Positions 1 through 10,853 of a DNA stretch of 64,000 nt are shown here, in pieces. Origin of the DNA: Erythroxylum novogranatense (taxonomy: Eukaryota > Streptophyta > Magnoliopsida > Malpighiales > Erythroxylaceae); contig CM057228.1 of NCBI GenBank assembly GCA_029891385.1, positions 68,711,523-68,775,522 of the forward strand. Direction: 5' to 3'. The position numbers and the translations under genes are program-made. Below the pieces are notes generated by a model. It made no database searches, was not told the origin of the DNA, and was given only the letters and a program-made list of their open reading frames with translations. Each line of letters opens with the position of its first letter. Position 1 is the stretch's first letter.

Positions 1-1640
1 TGAAAGGTGGGCTTGCATATGAAGATGCCAAAAAGCAAAAATTAGAAAGAAAGAAGAGAAGTTTCGATTTTGAGAGGAAAGAAAGAAGAAAAAACTAGCT
101 TTCATCTTTGTTTGGCTTTCAAGAGGGAATTTAAGGTTGCTCAAGAAGGGAAAAAGGTAGAGGAAGAGAAGAACTTTCATTAGAGTAAAGAAACTCTTCA
201 TTTGGTGAAGATTTGAGGTAAGGTTATTATAAATCTTTTGGATTTTTGAAAGGGTTTTGGTTCATGAAGCTTAGGAACTGTATGGGTTTAAGTTTTCTAC
301 AATCAATTTTAGTGAATGTGCTTTGTGGGTTCTCAAATCGAAAACCCTATTGAATTGGGATTTTTGCCATTGATGAAGGAAATCAAGAGAGGCAAGAGGA
401 ACAACAGGAGAGGAACATTTAAGCAAGTTCTTAAGCAAGAAATTCAAGGTGGGTACATGTTTATAATAGAGTAAATAAGTCACTAATGTTTTCTTCGAAT
501 CAAAGAAGTTTAATGTTTTCAATTGCATCATAAGTGTTGCATTTATTGCTTTTAAATGATTTAAGAAATTGTAATATGTTGTTATTTGAATTGTGTGATG
601 ATTTATGAAAAGACTTTGAAAGTGATTTTCTTTTGAAAAGATAATATGTTTATGAAATCATGTTTTCGAAATATTTCATGTTTATGAAAAATCAAGTTTC
701 GAAAAAGTGGCATTTTGGGCAATATGTTTACAAGATGTAAAATGCATGATTACATGGGTTTGTGGTAGTCCCCTAAGTTAAGTCAAGTGCACTTTGACAA
801 AAAGGCTTCTCCCGCTTGCCCGCTAGTAGCATGAAGCTCCTTTATGGACTCCCATAAGTTCACGACTAGCAAAACTATTATATGGGATTGCGTTAGTACA
901 TTCTGTTTACGACTACACAGGACCCTTATGAGAAATGTGTAGTACGTTCTGTTTTGGATTCACCCTAACCATTCTGATGTGCTTATGTACTCATGATACG
1001 TGAACAAGTTTGATGCATTCATGTTTTATAGTTTGTGAATTTGACTACATGATGAGAATTTGAGAACCATATGTTTTATGAACTCAATGAGAATTTTCTA
1101 TGACAAGTGAATATTTTCAAAGGTTTTGCTTATTTTTCTATTATAAATTTTTTCCCACAAGCATTCAAGCTTACCCCCCTTTTCATCCCATCTTCAGGTG
1201 AAGAGATTGAGATCGACTAACCAAGATTCGAGGCATTATTCTACTTTTTCCAATGTTTATTATAAAGTAAGTTAGATTTTGTAAAAGCAAGACTTTATAT
1301 GCATTTTGAAAATTATTGGGTTTGGTATCTTTTGTAATTGGGATTTTTGATACAGATTATTTAATGTGGTTTGGAATTCCATTAAAGCTTTGTAAACTCC
1401 TATTTTTGTTATTAATGAAATATGAATTGTTTATGGATGATGTTAAGTTGGAATTGGGTAGATTTGAAGAAGTTATCAACTTGAGTTGATGATTTTTGGA
1501 CATGAATTATGGATATATATATATACATATAAGTAAGATATTATGGAAAAAGGACATATAGGATTTTTGTGAATGATGAGAATTACTTGTGACGGATGAG
1601 TACAATGAGGAGACATTAAAGAGTTTAATGAAATAATATT
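1..1640 (+). mobile_element. Gypsy-type LTR fragment (downstream LTR modules)
   Basis: No protein is encoded. The stretch carries two blocks seen in the other Tekay-like LTRs of this window in the same order: a GC-rich block near 796-830 (reading AAGGCTTCTCCCGCTTGCCC) and a pyrimidine tract ending in a CAG near 1175-1205. The same pair occurs at 14565-15030 and 25405-25862, and in reverse orientation at 35011/34562, 40141/39780 and 51570/51258. The left end is cut by the window edge, and the right end is unclear because new LTR-start-like sequence begins near 1650-1700. A short (AT)n run lies near 1512-1523. The assignment to a gypsy LTR is inferred from this shared architecture, not from a protein. 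Confidence 0.6.
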
Positions 1641-2850
1641 GGTAGTTGAACAATCATGTTCATAACATTCCAAGTTTATACATTGAAAGTTTCAAGTTTT
1701 CATAAGGAAAAAATTTATGTTCGGACTTCATGGGAAAATTTATATTAATCTAAGTGAATTAGACAAAATTGTCTTCTTAAAAGTTGTAGCTTATCTTTAT
1801 AGCTTTCCATTGATATAAAGTATGAAATTTATGGACAATGGAGTTGAAAGATATGATCATTGGAAGTTTGTGATGCTGTTTAAGAGGGACATTCGAGACA
1901 GTTATATTATTTTGAAATTTTGACCCTTAAAGAGGCAAAAATTGTTTTCTAAGTCTGCATAGAATTGCAGATCTAGAAATCCTCTTCAAAATGGTCTTTG
2001 AGTGACCTTAATCCGATATTTTTAATGAAAGTTATGACCATTTTACCAAAACAGGTCAGAGGAAGAAGAACAGGGAACGTCACGATCATGACGACTCTGC
2101 GTACTTGCACAAAAGTCGTGGTTGCGCTTGCACGATCGCGACCCGTCAATTTTTCCCCCAAACCTAAACATCTTGCACTCTTTTGACCATAACTTTGTCG
2201 TCCGACCTCCAAATGACCTGATTTTTTAAGCATTAGATTTTTAACACTTTTCTTTATCTCTCCATAAAAATTTATAGCTTTTTCCATTTATTAAAAAAAA
2301 GATTAATCGAATCAAAGTGAGGGTATCAATTGGAAGAGCATGAACTGGACATTTTACTGAACATGCTTCAGTATTTTGATGATATCTTGATCTATAGAGC
2401 TCCAAATGATATGATTCTTATTTCTAAATAAACTAGATATATAGAGATACAAAGTATATGAAGGATTCAAATTGTAATTTATTCTTTAAGACTATTAATT
2501 TCAGGATGGTAGTTGAGCATACTATATTGTTTTAGTTTAAGAACATCCCGAAAATGTTTAGGTTATAAATTTTAGATTTCTGAACCAAATTGAATGATTT
2601 TGGTGTTATTAGAAATTTAAGACAATGGGGAACAAATGCTCTGAAGAAGTCAAATTAAAATTCTGGTTAGAGGTTTCCCAAAATTTGTTCGGAAATAAAA
2701 GAAATGAGTTTGTTTTTGATGTTTGGTTGGTGTGGGCACGCCACCCATATGGGATGATGGCTAATGAGGGTTCATTGAAACAACCCTACAAGGTAATATG
2801 CACACTCAATTCTTATGATTTTTTAAAGCAAGTGATAGACTCCAAAAATG
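1641..2850 (+). mobile_element. Gypsy-type LTR start-region fragment, truncated by the copia element
   Basis: This segment aligns by eye over about 900 bases with 56200-57150. It shares, for example, the phrase around TGTAGCTTATC, the run GAGGGACATTCG, and the module with CCATAAAAATTTATAGCTTT. It also resembles 8090-8350 near its right side (GATGGGGAACA there, CAATGGGGAACA here). Two GC-rich palindromic modules lie at 2079-2092 and 2131-2144. The resemblance to LTR sequence fades after about 2660, and copia gag sequence is recognisable from about 2851. The 2660-2850 interval is therefore unassigned, and its short open frame is not convincing. Confidence 0.55.
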
Positions 2851-3663
2851 GTGCCCAACAAGTCAGCTGAAGCTAGATGAATTGCTTCGTTCACTAAAAA
2901 TCCATGAAGTAGAGCTTGATGCAGAAGATAAACCCAGAAGGGATAAATCTATTACATTAAAGGATGGTAAGAAGAATCTAAAGATACAAAAAATAGAAGC
3001 ACGTCTTCAAAAGCATTAAAGATTGAAGAAATCAAGAATGATGATGCTAGTGAATCTGATCAAGATTCAAGTGAGGATGAAGATGAACTATCTGATTAAG
3101 ATTCAAGTGAGGATGAAGATGAACTATCCTTCATTTCAAGAAAGATTAGAAGGATGTGGAAAAAGAAATCAAGGGAAAATAAAGACTTCTCTTTTAAAAA
3201 GAATAGAAAAGACGATTCAAAGAATGAAAAAAGTTCTATCATCTACTATGAGTGCAAAAAACCAGGACATTACAAGTCTAAATGCCTGTTGCTCAAAAGA
3301 AAACAAAAGGAAAGTAAAGAAAACAAAAAAAGCATGATGGTAACATGGGAAGATCTGGATTCGTCTAAATCTGAATTCAACTCAGAAACATCAGAACAAG
3401 CAAATATATGCTTAGTAGCTGAAAGGGAATGTGATGATGAGGTAATTTCTAACTTTAATGATCCTCAAGATGCTTATTCAGAATTATTAGAAGATTCACA
3501 TGTCATCTTAAAACAATATAGGATATTGAAAAAGAAATTTGTTGAAAATTTGAAGCACACAAAACTATTAGAAAAAGAAAATGTCTTCCCTAAGAAACAA
3601 ATAGACGTTATGAAAAAGAAAGTAACTGTAGATAGATCTGAGAAAATTATTCAACTAAAATAA
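2851..3663 (+). pseudogene. gag: Ty1/copia gag remnant (SIRE-like), C-terminal part with zinc knuckle
   Basis: This is the C-terminal part of a retrotransposon nucleocapsid/gag protein. Reading across frames, 2851-2960 gives a stretch like ELLRSLKIHEVEL followed by a lysine-rich piece, which resembles the gag of SIRE-type copia elements. An acidic DSSEDEDEL motif, duplicated, comes next. The clearest open stretch (3154-3663) holds a zinc knuckle YYECKKPGHYKSKC, followed by a charged tail likely to form a coiled coil. The knuckle should start with Cys (C-X2-C-X4-H-X4-C). Here the first Cys is Tyr, so RNA binding by this finger would be impaired. Frames are broken by stops and shifts, and the N-terminal half of gag is absent. 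Confidence 0.8.
3055..3126 (+). repeat. 36-bp tandem duplication inside gag
   Basis: Two head-to-tail 36-bp copies lie at 3055-3090 and 3091-3126. They code the acidic peptide SDQDSSEDEDEL. The second copy differs by a single C to T change that turns CAA into the stop TAA. Confidence 0.9.
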
Positions 3664-4290
3664 AGGATTAACAGTCTCTTAGCAGATTTATCAAAATTTA
3701 CAGAGAGTACAAAAAGGCTGAATGACATGATTGGAAGTTATAGACATCCAATGATAGAGAGGTTTAGGTTTTAATAATAGAAATACTACTTATAATAGTA
3801 ATATTCTTTATAATAGGAGTTTTGTTCCTAATAGAAAGAAAAAGAAACAGTATTCTTATTATTATTTGTTGAAAATTTGTAAGACTAACCTCAAAGGACC
3901 CAAGAAAATATGGGTACCTAAGAAAGATATAATATATATACTGCAGAACACCTTTCTTGGAAAAAGCAATCATCACCAATGGTACTTGGACAATGGCTGC
4001 TCGAGACATATGACAGGCAGAAGGTCTATGGTCCTAGACCTCCAACATAAGTAAGGAGGATCGATAACTTTTGGAGATAACCAACAGGAAAAAATAATTA
4101 GGATCAGCAAAATTGGTAAGGATTCCTTTTCGTCTATTGATAATGTTCTACTAGTTGAAGGCTTAAAGCATAATCTAATTAGTATAATTCAATTATATGA
4201 TTCTGGTTTTGAAGTATTCTTTAATCAAAATTCTTGTGTAGTCAAAAACAAGGACGGTTCCATATTCTTTTCGGCCAAGAGATGAAATAA
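3664..4290 (+). pseudogene. Ty1/copia protease remnant
   Basis: The retropepsin-like aspartic protease would cleave the gag-pol polyprotein. The signature HQWYLDNGCSRHMTG occurs at about 3975-4017. Copia proteases normally read W-Y-L-D-S-G-C-S-R-H-M-T-G, so the catalytic D-S-G triplet has become D-N-G. Downstream text such as SITFGDNQ and GLKHNLISI, in the following frame region, fits the rest of the copia protease domain. Several in-frame stops are present (for example at about 4051 and 4285), so no product is expected. It lies between the gag and integrase remnants in normal copia order. Confidence 0.85.
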
Positions 4291-5541
4291 TCTTTATAAA
4301 ATTAACTTAGACGATTTGAAAAATCAAAATATTTCATGTTTTATATCAACAGATGATGAAAAAATGATTTGGCATAAAAAAAACTAAGTCATGTTAGCTT
4401 TAAATATATTTCCAAGTTAATTATACATAATTTGGTAAGAGGATTACCAAAGATAAGTTTTAACAAAGATTTCTTTTGTAAGAGTTGCCAAAAAGAAAAA
4501 CAAGTTCAAACATCTTTTTCGTCTAAAAATATTATAACTTCATCTAGACCTCTAGAGCTATTATATATAGATTTGTTTAGTCCAGCCAAAACACTAAGTC
4601 TAGGTGGAAAGAAGTATGGTCTCGTAATTGTTGATGACTTCACTAGATTTTGTTGGATATTGTTTTTATCACATAAAGATGAATCTCTTAAATGTTTTAA
4701 ATTTTTATCCAAAAAGTTACAAAATGGAAAAGGAATTTCTATTGCCAGAATTAGGAGTGATCATGGTGGAGAATTTGAAAATAAAAAATTCAAATTGTTT
4801 TATAAAAAGAATGAAATTTTCAATAATTTCTCTACTCCTAGAACTCCTCAACAAAATGGAGTTGTAAAGAGAAAGACTAGGACGATTCAGGAAATGGAAA
4901 CTACTATACTATGTAAAATGAATTTTCCTAAGTACTTGTAAGTAGAAGCTGTAAATACAGCTTGTTATATTCAAAATAGAGTATTTTTGCGACCTATTTT
5001 AAATAAAACTCCATATGAATTATGGAAAGGAAGAATGCCAAATATAGCTTACTTTCATCCTTTTGGTTGCAAATGCGCTATATTGAATACAAAAGTAAAG
5101 TTGGATAATTTTGATTCTAAGATTAATTCAGGAATTTTTCTAGGTTATCCAATTACTTCTAAAGCTTATAGAGTTTATAATCTTGTTTCTAAATCTGTTG
5201 AAGAGTTTATGCATGTAAAATTTGATGATGATTCTCATCTAGATAAAAGAGACGATTCTGATGATGAAACTCTATCTTCTCCTTTAGTTAATAATCTAGA
5301 CGTGTCACCACCAGACGATCCACCTGAAAAGGTAGAAGATATTTCTAAAAATTTTAGCCTAAGAAAAGACTGGAAATATAAATCTTCTCACCCAAAAAAC
5401 TTGATTATAGGAGAAACATCAGAAGGAGTAAGAACTAGATCTAAATTTAGAAGAGAGGCAAATGTAGCTTTTGTTTCTAAATTAGAACCTAAGAAAATTG
5501 ATGAAGCTCTTCAAGATGAAGCTTGGATTTTAGCTATGTAA
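4291..5541 (+). pseudogene. Ty1/copia integrase remnant
   Basis: Integrase joins element cDNA to the host chromosome. A GAG-pre-integrase piece (around MIWHKK, 4365-4385) leads into CKSCQKEKQ at about 4480-4500, consistent with the zinc-binding region. The core follows, with LLYIDLFSPAKT, VDDFTRFCW, RSDHGGEFEN and TPQQNGVVKRKTRT. In active copia integrases the last motif reads NGVVERK, and its Glu is the third acid of the D,D-35-E site; here it is Lys. The C-terminal part (4987-5541) includes TPYELWKGRMPN and GIFLGYP, typical of copia. Stops interrupt it at 4939 and 5539, and a frameshift follows into the RT remnant. Confidence 0.88.
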
Positions 5542-6520
5542 GAGGAGAATTTACAAGGAATAAAGTTTGGTCTCTAGTTCCTAAGTCATCCAATCAATCT
5601 ATTATAGGAACCAAATGGGTATTCAAAAATAAACTAGATGAATCAAGAAAAGTAAACCGTAACAAAGCTAGACTAGTAACTCAAGGTTATAATCAACAAG
5701 AAGGAATAGACTATAATGAAACATATGCTCCTGTAGCTGGACTAGAAGCTATTAGGATTTTGCTTGCATATTTTATTTTTCATGATATAAAACTATTTCA
5801 AATGGATGTGAAAAGTGTTTTTTTGAATGGCTTTGGCGATGACGAAGTTTATGTAAAACAACTCCCAGGTTTTGAAAATATTGATAAACTAGATTATGTC
5901 TATAAACTTCATAAAGCTTTGCATGGATTAAAACAAGTACCTCGTGTTTGGTATGATCATCTGAGTTCGTTTTTGATTAAAAATGACTTTATTAAAGGTC
6001 AAGTAGATAAAACTTTATCTAGAAAATATTTTTAAAATGATTTTATAATTGTAAAAATATATTTAGATGATATCATTTTTGGTGCAACTTCTCAAAAATT
6101 ATGTTCAAAATTTGAAAATTTCATGAAAAGTGAATTTGAAATGAGTATGATGGGTAAATTAAAGTTCTTTCTTGGTTTCCAAATTAAACAAACTGAAGAA
6201 AGGATTTTTTTTCATCAACAAAAATATATCAAAGAAATTTTAAACAAATATAAAATGGAGAATGTTAAACTAATGTCAACTTCTATGCATCCCCCAATCC
6301 TCTTATCTAAGGATGAAGTTGGTAAGAAGATTGATCAAACTCTTTTCAAAGGAATTATTAGTTCTTTTTTTTACCTAACAGCAAGCAGACCTGATATATT
6401 GTTTGGTGTTTGTTTGTGTGTAAGATTTCAAGTAGATCTTAGAGAATCTCATTATATTGTTGTCAAAAGAATATTGAGATACTTGGCAAGTTCTACTGAT
6501 ATTTTCTTAATGTATGAGAA
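5523..6520 (+). pseudogene. Ty1/copia reverse transcriptase remnant
   Basis: The reverse transcriptase domain is in copia order after integrase. Visible motifs are IGTKWVFKNKLDE, NKARLVTQGYNQQEGIDY, ETYAPVAGLEAIRILLAY and LFQMDVKSVFLNG, then ALHGLKQ. The active-site motif IYLDDIIFGAT (about 6059-6091) keeps both catalytic aspartates. Further on come LGFQIKQ and TASRPDI. A frameshift at about 5540 separates it from integrase, and a stop at 6033-6035 lies just before the active site. Sequence quality of the motif is good, but the frame cannot be translated through. Confidence 0.9.
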
Positions 6521-7020
6521 AGGTAAAGATTTCAGGTTAATTGGCTACTGTGATGTTGATTATGTTGGTGATAGGATTGATAGACAGAGTACAAGTGGGG
6601 TTGTCACTTTCTTAGTCATAATCTAATTTCTTGGTCAAGCAAGAGGTAAAGTTCAATTGCTCTGTCTATTGCAGAAGCTGAATACATGTCAGTTGCAAGC
6701 TGTTGTTCACAAATGTTACGGATTAAGTATCAGTTAGGGGATTATTCTATCTAAGAAGATCATATTCCAATCTTTTGTGACAACACAAGTGATATTAATC
6801 TCTCAAAAAATCCAATACAACACTCAAGGGCAAAACATATTGAAGTTAGACATCATTTTATAACAGACTGTGTATAGAGAGGGATCATCAATCTACAATT
6901 TGTTGAGACGAATCAATAATGGGCAAATATCTTCACCAAACCCTTAAGTGAAGACAGATTCAAGGAAATCAGACGAAATCTGAAAATGGTGATATTAAAT
7001 GACCATTCATCTGAAACTCC
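6521..7020 (+). pseudogene. Ty1/copia RNase H remnant and end of pol
   Basis: The RNase H domain would degrade the RNA of RNA/DNA hybrids during reverse transcription. LIGYCDVDYVGD, QSTSGVVTFL and, in shifted frames up to about 7010, FCDNTSDINLSKNP, HSRAKHIEVRHHFI and IFTKPLSEDRF match the usual end of copia polyproteins. The last recognisable codons are near 7015. At least two frameshifts and several stops lie between 6620 and 6910. Confidence 0.85.
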
Positions 7021-7254
7021 ATGATCCAGATGATTCGTCCAGATGAAGCTAAAAAGTCGTAAGTTTTCAAGTAAAATAGTAACGGTAATTTACAAACGGT
7101 AACTTTTCAAGAGTGTGTATAAAAAAAAGAAATCATCTCAAAATTCTGCAACACCTTATACTTTATAATTTTCTTGAAAAACTTCAAAACCAACTTTTCA
7201 AAGTGCTCTCAACAAAGACGATCCAACCCTCTATTCTAAACTTCAAATTCTTCT
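7021..7254 (+). mobile_element. SIRE-like copia spacer after pol (left part)
   Basis: This is non-coding spacer downstream of the copia pol end. It stops at the left edge of the inserted LTR at 7255 and resumes at 9801. No motif beyond AT-rich sequence is seen. Confidence 0.5.
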
Positions 7255-9800
7255 TGTTGGGCCCCCGAATTTTTTTATTTATTAAGCATGATTTGAATAA
7301 ATTTTGGGGTATTGCTAGATAAATTATTTTATTTGGAGTTTAATTAGCATGTCAATATTAGTAGGATTTTATTGGTTGAGTTGGTTAAATTAAAGTGTTA
7401 AAAGTGTATAACCTAAAGGGCAAAATTGGCAAGTCACTTAAGGATGAGGATTATAAGGCATAAATGGAAGGGCAAAAGGGTCATCTTACAATCATTAAGA
7501 GTATAAATTAGAAGAAGAAAATTGTTAGCTTATTTAAGAAGAGGAGAAGCATCGTGGGTGTGAAAAGAAAAGAAGAAGAGGAGAAAATCAAGCTAGGATT
7601 TTGGAGATCTTAAAGATTTGAAGCTAAAACAAGTAAGTATAAGCATAAACCCTTCTTGATTGTTGGATGAAGTATATTTGATGATAGTTAGAAGTGAAAA
7701 CGAAGTTGAATGTATGTAGGAAGTTATTGATGAAAGGCATATGAAAATGTTTTAATCTTTTAGGGTTAATGATCAAAGATAGATTATGATGTATTTGTGA
7801 ATGATTTTGGGTTGAAATGGAGTTGAAAATGAAGTAGAAGTGATGGTTTAGGTTTAAGATGGGTTATATGTGAAAGGTGGGAAGTAAAATCTAGAAAATG
7901 AAACATGTTCTGCATATGCTTTTGTCAAAGTTCGCCGCGACCAACTTTCCTTAGTTCACCACAGCCAATTTGAAAAATGAAGTTCACTGCGGCCAACTCA
8001 GGGGTTCGTCGCAGCCAACTTGTAAGATTTCACCTGAACTTTTCTGGCTAACCGTGGCTTCTAGCACAGAATATGCTTTAGTATTTTAAGCATAACTTTT
8101 TCTGTAGTTATCCAAATGGAGTGGTTTTTTATTTGAAGTAAACTAGAGACATGGAGCTACAAATTTTCTAAAGAAATTCAGTCTCCAAAGATATTAATGT
8201 TTGGAAGGAAGTGGAGCACATAATATTATTTCAGTATAAGAGCAGTCTGAAAATGTTTAGAGTATAACTTTTGAATTACTAAACCAAATTAAAAAATTTT
8301 GGTGTCATTAGAAACTTAAGATGATGGGGAACATTTTCTAGAAGAAAGTATAATCAAATTTCTTCACTTACCTGATCATAAGACCATGCAAAATTGACCC
8401 GAAAGTATGGATTTTGAAAGGGTTATAATTAAACTTTAACATTTTTATTATTGAAGCCTAATGAATTTCCTTTGAATGTTGTTTGAATGAGAACTTGGTT
8501 TATTATAGGAAACCAAGCAAGCCCTATTGAAGAGCGAGAGGAAAGACAACATTTAACTTGGATTGTCAACGAAATTAGGTGGGTAATATATTTATAGTTG
8601 TTATGTAATATGAGCAAATTATCTTGCTTGCTTGTATGTTGTGTGTTAAATTGCTTGTTTTGAATTATGGCAATTGTTGAAAACGCATTGTGATTATGAT
8701 CATGTTATGCTTTGAAAAATGTCATGGCATTTTGTACAAATGAAAAGAGGAAAAAGCATGATGAGCATGAAAAGTATGAATGTGTGTGAAATGAGTTAAG
8801 CATTGAAATTTGATTGTGTTTGGGCAAGAGAGGAACGTTTCATTATTCACGTGCACGTTGACCTATAGCCTTCTCCTGGATACCCGTTTGAGGCCATAAG
8901 ATCCTGAGAAATCAAACTAGTTTTATTAACAGTATAAACTTCATTTTATTTGTTTCATTCCACAGAACTCTCGAGCCATTTGTTATGCATTTCATCATTG
9001 ATTTGTTAAGCATGATGCATAATTGAGTGTTATGTTATGATGAACAATTACATGATATGTTCTAGGTAAAGACATTTTGTTAACTATGAGCTATGAATTT
9101 GAATTATTGAGTAATGAATTGCTAGATATATGTGAACATATGCTTGAATGTGTGGTTCATTACCGGTGACTATAAATATATTAGTCACTGAGTTGTGTAG
9201 CTCAACCTATTATTTTTCCCTCCTCAGGTGCGGAACAAGACAACAGTTGATCCTTGCAAGGCATCGAAAACTCCAAGATAGTTAGAGACTTTGTGCTAAG
9301 ATAGTGACTTATCGGATAGCTTATTAGGCATATCAACAATGAGCATTATTTTTTATTTTTATTAAGTTTTGATATGTATGATGTTATGTAAGTAAAGTTG
9401 TTCAAACTCTTTGGGTTTAGTAATGAACTAAAGAATTGAAGTTTCTTTTGTGTATGATTATGTTTAGCTTGTGTTTAGATTTGAATGTATGTGTTTGTTT
9501 CAAATGTTTGAATATTGGAATCTGGGCTTCGGATTCTAAAGGTTTCGCCACAGCAAACCTTTCTAATGGCAACTTCGTCACAGTGAAAGGGTCAATGGAG
9601 ATAACTCCATGGGTTCACCGTGGCGAACTCTCCTTACTATCATGCTGAGATTTATTATAAATGCAATACTTTCCACTTTTCTTTCACTCCACCCTCACGT
9701 GACTGTCCCAAATGGTTACCACAAAATTTATCTTGAGACTCAGGTTAAATATCTTTTGGTATTCTAAACGATAGTTGGGCTCCGAAAATGAGGCCCATCA
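7255..9800 (+). mobile_element. Solo LTR, Tekay-like family B, inserted in the copia element
   Basis: The LTR starts TGTTGGGCCCC and ends GAGGCCCATCA, so it has TG...CA ends and is about 2546 bp. Both flanks belong to the same copia element and no internal domain follows, which fits a solo LTR left by LTR-LTR recombination. The 5-bp flanks are CTTCT (7250-7254) and TTTCT (9801-9805), an imperfect target duplication. Its first 300 bp align with the reverse complement of 52572-52270 (shared phrases around GTCACTTAAG and CATAAATGGAAGGGCAAA). It carries the shared GC-rich block near 8866-8890 and the CCTCAGG block near 9219. Fourteen-base palindrome-like modules cluster at 7931-8018 and 9544-9627. 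Confidence 0.78.
7502..7508 (+). promoter_or_regulatory. Possible TATA box of the family B LTR
   Basis: TATAAAT lies about 250 bp into the LTR, followed by the purine-rich leader AGAAGAAGA. The corresponding spot in the minus-strand family B LTR (about 52335-52350) reads TATAATTAG in the same context. Conservation in both copies suggests the transcription start region of the LTR, but no start site can be proven from sequence. Confidence 0.35.
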
Positions 9801-10853
9801 TTTCTCATTTCATATCTTTATCTCTTTTTATATACTAACCTCGTTTCTTTAAGCGAAATACATTTATATGTTTAGTGTTTATTTTTTATAGATAAAAAAA
9901 GCCAAAATCTCTTATCTATGGGAGACTCGTCAATTTCACTTCCTTGAAGAATAATCAGATGAATATCGAACTTGAGATTGAAGTATTTGGCCAGAAGAAC
10001 TTCTTCAACATCTGAGAGATGGTACATCTGAATGAAATATAAGAATTATGGAAGAATGCGAAGGTGGTAGACAATACCTTGGTATCGATGGTAGATGGGT
10101 TGTCGGTAATAATCACACAAAATTCTATCAAGAAGGCTATTGGGTGTCCAAATATTGGAGCAAAACTATTCAACAATACATATTGGATCACTCAAAGTCA
10201 TATAGATAAAGCCAACATCAATCGACAACTATATGGATCCAGTAATCTAGGAGTCAAGAAGTCTTCAACCCTCATTCTGAAGGCTAGGGTTCTTCATTCA
10301 CTTCTTCTCCATTATATCCTACTAAGAGCAGGATCAAAGGACATGATCACAATGAATGATGAACATTGTATGTTTCACCTACTTACTCACCAATCCGTTA
10401 ATCTTCCGTTCTTGATTATGAAGTACATGATAAAGGCTAGGGAGGATTATCATCCGAAGAGTGGTTCTTTACCTTATGGTATGCTATTAACAAGATTCTT
10501 CAAATAATCTGTAATCCTACTTGATAGAGGAAACAAAGTAAAGATGAATGTTAAGAGTGTTATTCATGCCTCTAAAATTCACAAAATGTGAATCAAGACT
10601 GAAGATGAAGCAGATGTAGATTTCACACTGAAAGCAAAGTCTAAGGGGGAGCTTTTAGTAAGACAAAGCAAGAGTGAACATGTTCCGTCAAAAATAAAAA
10701 TAAAAAACCTCAAATGTCCGGAAGAATATCAACATAGGAAAAGGTTAAACAATTATCTGATGTGACGATACAAGTCAAGACGTTTCAAAAAAAGAAGGAA
10801 AGCAAGGTTCAACAACCAACTCATCAAGTGTCTTTAAAGAGGAAGGCTAAGAC
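9801..10853 (+). pseudogene. SIRE-like copia third ORF remnant, first part
   Basis: After about 60-100 bp of spacer, degraded coding sequence runs from about 9918 to 10853. The longest open part (10064-10507, first codon GTG, so it is probably continuous with upstream codons) contains SVIITQNSIKKAIGCPN and LLLHYILLRAGSK. I recognise this loosely as the plant retrotransposon-associated protein type that follows pol in SIRE/Maximus copia elements. Its function is not established. A lysine-rich tail continues to the AAGAC at 10849-10853, where the giant LTR element inserted. Coding sequence resumes at 27061. Stops at 10505 and later, plus shifts, make it non-functional. Confidence 0.6.
10849..10853. 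repeat. Left target-site duplication AAGAC of the giant-LTR element
   Basis: AAGAC sits directly before the first LTR and is repeated directly after the third LTR at 27061-27065. A 5-bp duplication is the standard length for gypsy integration. Only one pair exists, at the two outer ends of the whole 16.2 kb structure. Confidence 0.9.

Noticed and set aside
2625..2870. 81-codon open frame before the copia gag
   Set aside because: Its first part is LTR sequence shared with 8320-8350 and its last part is gag read out of frame. No family resemblance.
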